A stretch of 14,014 nt of DNA from Bacillota bacterium (GTDB lineage: Bacteria > Bacillota > Clostridia > Christensenellales > Borkfalkiaceae): the NCBI GenBank assembly GCA_003343765.1, contig QAKO01000105.1, positions 1-14,014 of the forward strand, given 5' to 3'. This document shows positions 1-6,516 of this stretch, in pieces. Positions within the stretch are counted from its first letter, which is position 1. Each line of letters opens with the position of its first letter. The translations under genes were made by a program, and so were the position numbers. The notes under the pieces are model-generated. The model had not been told where the DNA came from, made no database searches, and saw only the letters and a list, made by a program, of their open reading frames with translations.

Positions 1-280
1 GAAACAATGCTTCCGAATTCACGCCCGAAAATTTATCGACAATCAGAATGTTGTCGTCGCTGTAGATTTCAAAATAGCAGGCGCGCGACTCCTCTTTTTC
101 CGTTGTATAATAAACGACTTCATCCCCCGGATGCACCGCAATATTTTCTCCGATCTTTACGCCGTTCACACGGATATCTTTCGACCGCAAAAGACGTAAA
201 AACGCAAACGATCCCTGCGCGTACGTTTCATCGGTAAAATCTCTGAGCTTTTGTGCCTTTTGCACGATGAATTTTTGCAT
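1..280 (-). CDS. RluA-family RNA pseudouridine synthase, N-terminal part (cut by window edge)
   Basis: Only the first 93 codons are in the window; the gene runs off the left edge. I translated it by hand from ATG at 280-278. Residues about 25-60 read as an S4 RNA-binding domain (LLRSKDIRVNG, then HPGDEVVYY). They are followed by YSDDNILIVDKFSGV, the typical opening strand of the RluA catalytic domain (compare YEDENILIVNKPAGV). The catalytic HRLD motif would lie beyond the window. Family members isomerise uridines in 23S rRNA or tRNA. The start lies inside the 3' end of feoB in another frame (53 bp overlap). A GAGGCGGG stretch lies upstream, and an in-frame TTG nine bases before the ATG is an alternative start. 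It is probably co-transcribed and translationally coupled with feoAB. The family call is good; the target site is unknown. Confidence 0.8.
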   Translation of the reverse strand, partial: MQKFIVQKAQKLRDFTDETYAQGSFAFLRLLRSKDIRVNGVKIGENIAVHPGDEVVYYTTEKEESRACYFEIYSDDNILIVDKFSGVNSEALF

Positions 281-2078
281 ATGTTCCAACCCGCCTCATA
301 AGAAAATAAATAAGTCCCGCAACGGGAATCCCGATCGCCAGAACAGTCGCAGCGAACGCTCCGCCAGCAAGCATGCCGTACAGCAAATACGATAGCAAAA
401 ACGCAATTCCCGTCTGTCCGCCCGCAATCAGCAGTGCGCGGCGAATACCCAACTCCCGAGCCGTCGCTGCGATCGCCGAAACACAGGGGGAACAGGTCAT
501 AATAAACAGTACGAACGCCATTGCACTCGCCGAACTCATCGCTGCCGTCAGATCCGTTCCGTAAAACATCGCAAGCATGCCCGCCACGCTTTCCTTGGCC
601 ACCAGTCCCGAACACGCCGCCAATGCCACCTGCCACTGTGTGATACCCATCGGATAAAATAAAAACCGTAAACCGCGGCACATATAAACCAACATACTTT
701 CTTCACTGCCCTGCCCGACATATTCAAACGTCGGAGCAAACGAAAGCAAAAACCACATGACGATCAGAAAAGCAGTGACCGCCGTGACAATTTTTATTAT
801 AAACTGTTTGAGTGAAAATAGCAACGATTTTGCCGCCGCCGAAATATCCGGCCGCTGAATATGCGCTATTTCCAGGACAAATGTCTCCTCTTCCTTTCCT
901 TTCAGTACAAGCGCCGCACCAAACGCAAGCACCACTCCCGCAAAATAAATAGCCGTCACAGCCAAAAACGCATTTTCAAAAAAACAGGAGGCAATCGCCA
1001 GATACACGGGCATCTTCGCACTGCAGGATATGTATCCCAAAATACAGATCACGCGCGTCTGCAGCTTCCTGTTCTCCAGGCCGCGCGTCGTCAGCACTGC
1101 TGCCGCCGTGCAACCGAATCCCATCAGGACGGAAAATGCCGCCCTGCCCGTGAGCCCTACACGACGAAACAATCCGTCCGTCATAAAGGCAAGTGCGGAA
1201 AGATAGCCGCTCTCTTCCATCAGAAACAGCGCAAGATACAGGATCGCGATCTGCGGCAAAAACGAAAGAAGCATTCCCACTCCCGAAAACAATGCGCCCA
1301 GAAAATCCGCCGCAATCACAGCTCCTGCATTTTCTGCCATGGCGGAAAGCGTTCCGCCCAGTTTATCGGCAAGCAGTACTTCCAACCAGTCTTTCAAAAG
1401 TGTTCCCGGCATATACGGCGCAAACGCAAGAAAAAATACGCTCAGAAGCAGAAAAAAGAAAAACGGCAATGCAAAATACGGGTTGTACATCAACCGCTCC
1501 GCCCTGCTCTCCTCTCTGTTTCCTTCGTCATAGATCCCGTCCAATACTTTCCCAGGATCCGAAAGCCTGCCGTATCTGTCCACGCTTCGGGAAGAATTCG
1601 GCATCGCCGATAAAAATTCTTTCAGTTTCCGTATATCTGCCCTGCGGTGCGCATCAATGCACAGTACCGGGATCCCAAGCCGCTCCGAAAGCGCCGCGCC
1701 GTTCAGCTTTCCGCCCCGCTTTTTCAAAAGATCGCTCATCGTAACCACAAGCACCGCCCGAACATTCCGATCCAAAAGGTCTTTGACCAACCCGAGCGAT
1801 CGGGGCAGCGTCAATGCGTCCGCCACACAGACTGCCGCATCAAAAGCACCCTCACTCAGAACTTTCTGCGACAGCTTTTCTTCCATACTGTATGCATTCA
1901 GCGTATAAATTCCGGGAAGATCGGTTATTTCCGCTTTCCTGCCGCACAGATCGGCCGTTCGCGTATTCTCCCCGACCGTTACCCCATGCCAGTTTCCCGT
2001 CTTTGCATGCGCACCCGTGAGCGCATTGAACAACGTCGATTTTCCGCAATTCGGATTTCCTGCCAGAACTATTTTCAA
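228..2078 (-). CDS. feoB: FeoB-family ferrous iron transporter (compact, divergent motifs)
   Basis: FeoB is the membrane Fe(II) transporter with an N-terminal G-protein domain. Residues 7-15 are the P-loop GNPNCGKST, 28-35 GNWHGVTV is the switch/G2 region, and 53-56 DLPG is G3. The membrane part begins near residue 205. It contains the conserved GFGC and CSAKMPVY motifs, LVAKES, and a late CSPCVSAIAATARELG segment. At 616 residues it is at the short end of the family and has no added C-terminal domain. The start is TTG at 2078-2076, overlapping the feoA stop as TTGA, with GGGAG about 9 bases upstream. Two oddities stand out. The G4 box, normally NMxD, reads TMSD, and the first gate motif reads GFGCTAAAV where GCNVPA is usual. 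The FeoA neighbour supports iron as substrate. Confidence 0.93.
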   Translation of the reverse strand: MKIVLAGNPNCGKSTLFNALTGAHAKTGNWHGVTVGENTRTADLCGRKAEITDLPGIYTLNAYSMEEKLSQKVLSEGAFDAAVCVADALTLPRSLGLVKDLLDRNVRAVLVVTMSDLLKKRGGKLNGAALSERLGIPVLCIDAHRRADIRKLKEFLSAMPNSSRSVDRYGRLSDPGKVLDGIYDEGNREESRAERLMYNPYFALPFFFFLLLSVFFLAFAPYMPGTLLKDWLEVLLADKLGGTLSAMAENAGAVIAADFLGALFSGVGMLLSFLPQIAILYLALFLMEESGYLSALAFMTDGLFRRVGLTGRAAFSVLMGFGCTAAAVLTTRGLENRKLQTRVICILGYISCSAKMPVYLAIASCFFENAFLAVTAIYFAGVVLAFGAALVLKGKEEETFVLEIAHIQRPDISAAAKSLLFSLKQFIIKIVTAVTAFLIVMWFLLSFAPTFEYVGQGSEESMLVYMCRGLRFLFYPMGITQWQVALAACSGLVAKESVAGMLAMFYGTDLTAAMSSASAMAFVLFIMTCSPCVSAIAATARELGIRRALLIAGGQTGIAFLLSYLLYGMLAGGAFAATVLAIGIPVAGLIYFLMRRVGTYAKIHRAKGTKAQRFYR

Positions 2079-2311
2079 TTTTCTATCTCCCGTAATCCGA
2101 TCTGAATTTTTTTCGCCAAAGACATACGCAGCGCAAGCCGCACACCTTCCGCATCCAGCATGATCCCGCCCCCAAACGGAGCGATCCGCAATGCCCGCAC
2201 CCTCTTCCCGGGCGATACATTCAGCGCTCGCAAGCGCGCTTCCAATGTCGGCGCAACTTCTACTTTTTCAATTTCCGCGACCTGACCGATCTGCAACTGT
2301 GATAAATCCAT
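2075..2311 (-). CDS. feoA: FeoA, SH3-like accessory protein of ferrous iron transport
   Basis: This 78-residue protein has the full length and pattern of FeoA. It opens with a short leader and LQIGQVAEIEKV, has a central LRALNVSPGKRVRALRIAPFGG where the family has a glycine-rich turn, and ends with LRMSLAKKIQI. FeoA is a small cytoplasmic SH3-fold protein that associates with FeoB and is needed for full iron transport. Its stop overlaps the feoB start by four bases (TTGA), so the two are probably translationally coupled. The ATG at 2311-2309 has no obvious Shine-Dalgarno sequence; the nearest purine run (AGGCGG) is about 23 bases upstream. This start still gives the expected FeoA N-terminus, so I kept it. 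Confidence 0.93.
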   Translation of the reverse strand: MDLSQLQIGQVAEIEKVEVAPTLEARLRALNVSPGKRVRALRIAPFGGGIMLDAEGVRLALRMSLAKKIQIGLREIEN

Positions 2312-2369
2312 GCTGTATTCTATGCAATTTCTTGCCGCCTTTATGCTAAACCAGATACTCGTTCTTATT

Positions 2370-2413
2370 AATATAATAAAATCATCAGAAGCCGCCTCGG
2401 AAAATGATCATTT
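2370..2413 (-). promoter_or_regulatory. Possible feoA promoter region with a palindromic operator candidate
   Basis: Upstream of feoA on the minus strand is an AT-rich stretch containing TATTAT (2378-2373) and TATATT (2375-2370), possible -10 elements. Only a weak -35 (TTCCGA, 2402-2397) can be placed upstream. Overlapping and beyond it lies a perfect 12-bp palindrome, AAATGATCATTT (2402-2413). Iron-uptake operons are usually repressed by metal-responsive regulators that bind palindromes near the promoter. This one shares an ATGAT/ATCAT flavour with Fur boxes but is not a recognisable Fur, DtxR or MntR site. Treat as a suggestion. Confidence 0.3.
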
Positions 2414-2446
2414 GCGAGCATCTTGCGATCTCGTGGTTTATTTTAC

Positions 2447-2505
2447 AAAAAACGAAGGAGTCCCTGGCCGCATGAACCTTTTCATGCAGCCAGGGACTCC
2501 TTCGT
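2447..2505 (-). terminator. Strong intrinsic terminator after the surface-protein gene
   Basis: Bases 2453-2468 and 2489-2504 are a perfect 16-bp inverted repeat. After one mismatch the stem continues with 7 bp (2470-2476 with 2481-2487) closing on the four-base loop 2477-2480. On the minus strand the stem is followed at once by TTTTTT (2452-2447). This is a canonical rho-independent terminator, unusually long, placed after the 2556-4769 gene and before feoA. Confidence 0.9.
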
Positions 2506-2516
2506 ACATATAAGAA

Positions 2517-2541
2517 CAGGTCGGAATAATATTCCGACCTG
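2517..2541 (-). repeat. Perfect 11-bp hairpin just after the surface-protein stop codon
   Basis: CAGGTCGGAAT (2517-2527) and ATTCCGACCTG (2531-2541) are exact inverted repeats around a three-base loop. The hairpin sits between the stop codon at 2556 and the long terminator at 2447-2505. It has no U-tract of its own, so it is more likely an mRNA 3'-end stabilising stem or an auxiliary terminator stem than a stand-alone terminator. Confidence 0.6.
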
Positions 2542-2555
2542 CCGATTTAAACCAA

Positions 2556-4769
2556 TTATTTACGGTTTTCACGTTTTTCTTTCAGTTCCTCTTTGCGAGC
2601 TTTTTCCGCTTCCAGAACGGCTTTGTCCTTCGGTTTTACAACCAACAGGATCACGATTGCAATCAAGCAGAGAACACCGATCCCGAGGAATACAACGGAA
2701 AGAATGTTGTTCTGCAGCCAATACGTAGCTCCGGGGATCACGTCCGCTTCCGCCGTAATGTTGATGATCTTGAATGCCGTCGGAAGAGTTTCCGTCTTGC
2801 CCTGCTGATCATCTACCGTCACTGTCACTTTATAGAATCCCTTTTCCTGCGGAACAAAACTCAGCGTACTCGTAGGATTCCATTCATACATATTGTCTTC
2901 TTCATCCTCGCCCAAAGAAGAGTCGTATTTTTTGATTTCGATCCATTCGCCCAGATCCGCGATCGTTCCGCTCTCTTCCGCTTTCTTCAGCTGGTCGAGC
3001 GATGTGATCGATACGCCCTGCTTCGCAACAAAACGATACAATGCATATTCGGTCTTATATCCCGAAAGAGCAATAATCTCAAAGTCGTCGATCGTATACG
3101 TGACATCCACATAGCCGATCTCATCCGTTTCAGGTTCTTCGATGTACGCACCGTTATATTCCACACGGAACGTGAACACGGCAACATTTTTCAGCTCCAT
3201 CACGTTCGAAGAACTGATCTCTGTCTTGCCGCCGTTCTCTTTCAGCCCGACCATCGCGTTGCCGGATTTGTTCGTGGGAACAACACAGAACGCGTAATCA
3301 CCTTCCGTATTCACCGGAATACGAAGTTCATCGTAGTCGCCCGTCACCGTCTGCACGGAACTGCTGCCTGTCCAGTAATAAACCGTAAAGGTCATATCCG
3401 TGTATCCGCACGTCGCATCCGTAATGTACGGTTTCAAAGAAGGAATGTAATAATAGGCGCCCGATCCGACCTGAATACTCTTGCCGTCTTTCATGCTCGC
3501 TTCCGTCACTTTCGCCTGATATTCTTCAACCTTCTCTGTATTCTCCGTTCCGTCTTCCGTATAGAAAGCCATTTCCGGTCTTGCATTCGTGAGCGATGCG
3601 TCTCTGGGATCAACCATTTTGATATGCCCCGTCGCCGTATCTTTCTGTGCATACCATTCAATAAAATAATATGCACTGTTCGAATTGTTATCTTCTAGTT
3701 TGTATGCAATGCTCAGCGTGCCATATCCCGTTTCCGTAAATGCACCTTCCGCAAAGTCATCTTCAAAGAAGTATTTGCTCGTATCCAGTTCCCTGTAACC
3801 GACCAATTCTCCGGCATCATCAAAAGCAGCTTCCACGGTCTCTTCTGCACCGTCTGTCTCTTCCGTTACAGGCATCCCGTCTACCAGATAAAAACGCTCA
3901 GGAGTCTTCACTGTGGAACAAACATCGATCGCAATGTAATCAAATTCCACCTTTTCGCCGAGTCTGAACTGCTTGATCTCGCTGTCAATAACCAGCACAG
4001 GCGCCGTGTCATCCGTGATCTCTTTGTTATCATTGAGCCGGAAGCTCTGTCCGTTCAGCGATTTGATGCTGAACGTAACACTGCCTTCTGCTGCTGTTTC
4101 TGCCGTAAATGTAAGCGGAGCAATCGGCGTATCCGCAGAACTCGACGCATACTTCGCATAATTCATGCCGATATTCGTAAACGTACCCGCTTTTACCGCG
4201 CTCGCATCCCCGCTCTTCACGTTCACCGCAAAATCACCGAGACCTTCCAAACCAGCTTCTTCGGAAAGCGACAACGTAATGTCTCCGTCCGCCGCACCGA
4301 CCGTTACCGCTTCTGCTCCGTTCACGCTCGCCTTCAGATTTGAACCGTCTACCGTAAATACGATCTCATTGACCGTCTTTCCGTCCTTGCTCATGCTCAT
4401 CTGCGTCGTTTCCATCGCGATCTTGAAAGATTCAAAATCCGTATTCTGCAACGCAAACGTCATGCTGAAATATTGCACCGCCCCTGCATCGCCGACCGTT
4501 GCCTCATCCGTGAATGCGTACCATTTCAATGCGAGATTCTTGTTATATTTCACAAGCGAGCCCGTATCGGCATCACTGATCTTATAAGAAAGATAATCCC
4601 CGGATTCCCCGTCCACAAGCTCCGCTCCTTCCGAATAGAAAACCGAACTCTTCGAAATGGACGCCTCCGCATTCGCGTTCATAGAACCCATGAGCGTCGC
4701 GCACATCGCCGCCATGCAAAGCGCAAATGCAATTACCAATGCAAGTATGCTGACTTTTTGTTTGTTCAT
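2556..4769 (-). CDS. Secreted, single-span membrane-anchored surface protein of unknown function
   Basis: I do not recognise a named family. The 737-residue product starts at ATG 4769-4767, with GGGAG eight bases upstream; a GTG at 4787 is in frame but lies before this ribosome binding site. The N-terminus (MNKQKVSILALVIAFALCMA) is a typical signal peptide, with likely cleavage near ANAEA around residue 35. About 650 acidic, Thr/Ser/Tyr-rich residues follow, with a strand-rich look. Around residues 645-675, a YKVTVTVDDQQGKTE stretch is reminiscent of bacterial Ig-like or PKD domains. A membrane helix at about 688-711 (LSVVFLGIGVLCLIAIVILLVV) precedes a 26-residue, highly charged cytoplasmic tail (EKARKEELKEKRENRK). 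Expected topology is outside domain, one span, short inside tail. There is no LPXTG motif. It is monocistronic, with its own strong promoter and terminator. Confidence 0.85.
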   Translation of the reverse strand: MNKQKVSILALVIAFALCMAAMCATLMGSMNANAEASISKSSVFYSEGAELVDGESGDYLSYKISDADTGSLVKYNKNLALKWYAFTDEATVGDAGAVQYFSMTFALQNTDFESFKIAMETTQMSMSKDGKTVNEIVFTVDGSNLKASVNGAEAVTVGAADGDITLSLSEEAGLEGLGDFAVNVKSGDASAVKAGTFTNIGMNYAKYASSSADTPIAPLTFTAETAAEGSVTFSIKSLNGQSFRLNDNKEITDDTAPVLVIDSEIKQFRLGEKVEFDYIAIDVCSTVKTPERFYLVDGMPVTEETDGAEETVEAAFDDAGELVGYRELDTSKYFFEDDFAEGAFTETGYGTLSIAYKLEDNNSNSAYYFIEWYAQKDTATGHIKMVDPRDASLTNARPEMAFYTEDGTENTEKVEEYQAKVTEASMKDGKSIQVGSGAYYYIPSLKPYITDATCGYTDMTFTVYYWTGSSSVQTVTGDYDELRIPVNTEGDYAFCVVPTNKSGNAMVGLKENGGKTEISSSNVMELKNVAVFTFRVEYNGAYIEEPETDEIGYVDVTYTIDDFEIIALSGYKTEYALYRFVAKQGVSITSLDQLKKAEESGTIADLGEWIEIKKYDSSLGEDEEDNMYEWNPTSTLSFVPQEKGFYKVTVTVDDQQGKTETLPTAFKIINITAEADVIPGATYWLQNNILSVVFLGIGVLCLIAIVILLVVKPKDKAVLEAEKARKEELKEKRENRK

Positions 4770-4796
4770 TCCCTTTGCTCCCAACACAAATTGAAC

Positions 4797-4819
4797 GGGT
4801 ACGGCTTGTCCGCCGTCCC
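4797..4819 (-). other. Small hairpin in the 5' UTR of the surface-protein gene
   Basis: ACGGC (4801-4805) pairs with GCCGT (4812-4816) around a six-base loop. The stem extends by GGG (4797-4799) with CCC (4817-4819) past one bulged base. It lies about 28 bases before the ATG and downstream of the promoter, so it would be in the mRNA leader. It may stabilise the message or tune translation; no known riboswitch is recognised. Confidence 0.4.
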
Positions 4820-4840
4820 ATAAAATACTTGTACCTGTTT

Positions 4841-4869
4841 ATTTTACCTTATAAAGGGGCTTTTGTCAA
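4841..4869 (-). promoter_or_regulatory. Near-consensus sigma-A promoter for the surface-protein gene
   Basis: On the minus strand, TTGACA (4869-4864) is a perfect -35. After a 17-base spacer comes TAAAAT (4846-4841), five of six matches to the -10 consensus. Transcription should start near 4834, giving a leader of about 65 bases. The strength suggests a highly expressed surface protein. Confidence 0.85.
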
Positions 4870-4938
4870 ACGCATTTTTTCTCTTTCAAAAAATTTTTAC
4901 CCTTTTCTCTCGCCCGAATGCAGAATTTTACAATTCAA

Positions 4939-5634
4939 TCACAATTTCAGAGCTTTTTCCAGATCAAAATGCTTCCAGGGCGATACGTCGGCAGGCGGCT
5001 CCGCCATGAACCGCAGCCGCTCCTTCGTCACCGGATGCGTGAACGCAAGCGAGTACGCCCAAAGCGCCAACCCGCCCTTTTTCGCATTTTCACCACCGTA
5101 ACGCATATCACCGTACACGGGCGTTCCGATCCCCGCCATCTGAACACGGATCTGATGCGTCCTGCCCGTATGAAGTTTCACCCGCACCAATGAACAGCCG
5201 CCCTTCTCTTCCAATACCGCGTAGTCCAGCGATGCCAGCTTCGCTCCGTCCGTCGTCTGCGTGCAGATGTAAACCATATTGTTGACCGAATTCTTCTTCA
5301 GATAGTTTACAAGCGTGCCCTGCTTTTCCTTCGGACATCCGACCAGCACGGTCAGATACTGCTTTTCAAAATCACCGCTCCGCATCTGCTCCGCCAACCG
5401 CGATGCCGCTTTGCTCGTCTTAGCAAATACCATCACTCCGCCCGTCGGACGATCCAACCGATGAACCAAACCGATATATACGTTCCCCGGTTTATTGTAA
5501 GTCACTTTCACATAACGGCGTACCGCTTCCAGTAAACTGTCGTCGCCGCTCTCATCTCCGCAGGAAGGCACCCCCTGCGGTTTCATCACTACGATAATAT
5601 GATTGTCCTCGTATAATATGTTCAGATCATTCAT
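4939..5634 (-). CDS. RluA-family pseudouridine synthase, short form without S4 domain
   Basis: The 231-residue product begins directly with the catalytic fold (ILYEDNHIIVVMKPQGVPS). It carries the RluA motif HRLDRPTGG with the catalytic aspartate at about residue 61. A later VKLHTGRTHQIRVQM motif and GDMRYGG are also typical. It isomerises uridine in rRNA or tRNA; the target cannot be told from sequence. Lacking an S4 domain is common in one branch of this family. I chose ATG 5634-5632: AGGAGG lies about 11 bases upstream, the homology starts here, and the gene overlaps the end of the methyltransferase gene by 8 bases. It is the last gene of the ileS unit, and I saw no convincing terminator after it. 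It is distinct from the S4-containing homologue at the left edge. Confidence 0.9.
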   Translation of the reverse strand: MNDLNILYEDNHIIVVMKPQGVPSCGDESGDDSLLEAVRRYVKVTYNKPGNVYIGLVHRLDRPTGGVMVFAKTSKAASRLAEQMRSGDFEKQYLTVLVGCPKEKQGTLVNYLKKNSVNNMVYICTQTTDGAKLASLDYAVLEEKGGCSLVRVKLHTGRTHQIRVQMAGIGTPVYGDMRYGGENAKKGGLALWAYSLAFTHPVTKERLRFMAEPPADVSPWKHFDLEKALKL

Positions 5635-6484
5635 GAATGAACATCCCTCCTGCTCCGCAAGGAAGCGGGATCCCTTCTTCCGTGGCAATCCCTACCTCAT
5701 ATGCATCGATCTTACCGCTGTATCCCTTCAGACTCAGCGTCAATATATTGTTCAGCACCATCGGCTGCAAGCCCGTCGTGTAACTGTTGATCAGCATAAA
5801 CAGCGGATCTTCCGCAAGAACCTGCGCGCAAAGCTGTACAAACGAATACAGACTGTCTTCGATCTTCCATAGCTCTCCGCCCGGCCCTCTGCCGTACGAC
5901 GGCGGATCCATAATGATCGCATCGTACCTGTTCCCGCGGCGGATCTCACGCTGCACAAACTTCTTGCAGTCATCCACAATATAACGGATACCGCTCGCGA
6001 TCCCCGAAAGCCGCGCATTTTCGCCCGCTCGTTCCACCATGCCTTTCGCCGCGTCCACATGCACCACTTCCGCGCCCGCTTTCGCGCACGCAACCGTCGC
6101 GCCGCCTGTGTACGCAAACAGATTCAGCACCTTTACAGGCCTGCCTGCTCCTTTGATCAGCGATGACATTCTGTCCCAGTTCACTGCCTGCTCCGGAAAC
6201 AGTCCCGTATGCTTGAATCCCATCGGCTTGATCTTGAATTTCAGGTCTTTATACCCGACCGTCCATTCCTCCGGCATCGGTTTCCGATACTCCCAGGCTC
6301 CGCCGCCCTTTTCACTGCGGCGATACACCGCATGGATCCCCGGATACGCAAACAGATCTCTCTGCGCTTCCCAGATCACCTGCGGATCGGGCCGCAGCAA
6401 AACGATGTCTTTCCAACGCTCCAGTTTATAGCCGCCGCCCGTCGCTATGATTTTATAATCTTGCCAATCTTCGGCAATACGCAT
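5627..6484 (-). CDS. Class I SAM-dependent methyltransferase, RlmI/RlmK-like (rRNA m5C type)
   Basis: The 285-residue product has the Rossmann methyltransferase signature. Motif I is VLNLFAYTGG (residues 119-128), an acidic ribose-binding residue is in VDAAKG (D144), and D171/D172 follow. Motif IV is DPPSYGRG at 193-200. The GLFPEQAVNWD segment before motif I is typical of the RlmI/RlmK-like (COG1092) enzymes, which methylate 23S rRNA. The usual N-terminal PUA domain is absent or reduced, so the exact substrate is uncertain. The ATG at 6484 has AGAGGT five bases upstream. It lies 32 bases after ileS and overlaps the following pseudouridine synthase gene by 8 bases, so all three are probably one transcript. 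Confidence 0.85.
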   Translation of the reverse strand: MRIAEDWQDYKIIATGGGYKLERWKDIVLLRPDPQVIWEAQRDLFAYPGIHAVYRRSEKGGGAWEYRKPMPEEWTVGYKDLKFKIKPMGFKHTGLFPEQAVNWDRMSSLIKGAGRPVKVLNLFAYTGGATVACAKAGAEVVHVDAAKGMVERAGENARLSGIASGIRYIVDDCKKFVQREIRRGNRYDAIIMDPPSYGRGPGGELWKIEDSLYSFVQLCAQVLAEDPLFMLINSYTTGLQPMVLNNILTLSLKGYSGKIDAYEVGIATEEGIPLPCGAGGMFIHE

Positions 6485-6516
6485 TTTTTACCTCTTCGGA
6501 ACAACGTCCCGATCTC

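Noticed and set aside
166..681. 171-codon minus-strand frame overlapping feoB
   Set aside because: It is a shifted frame of feoB with Gly/Cys/Arg/Asp-rich composition and no domain. The real gene downstream of feoB starts at 280 in another frame.
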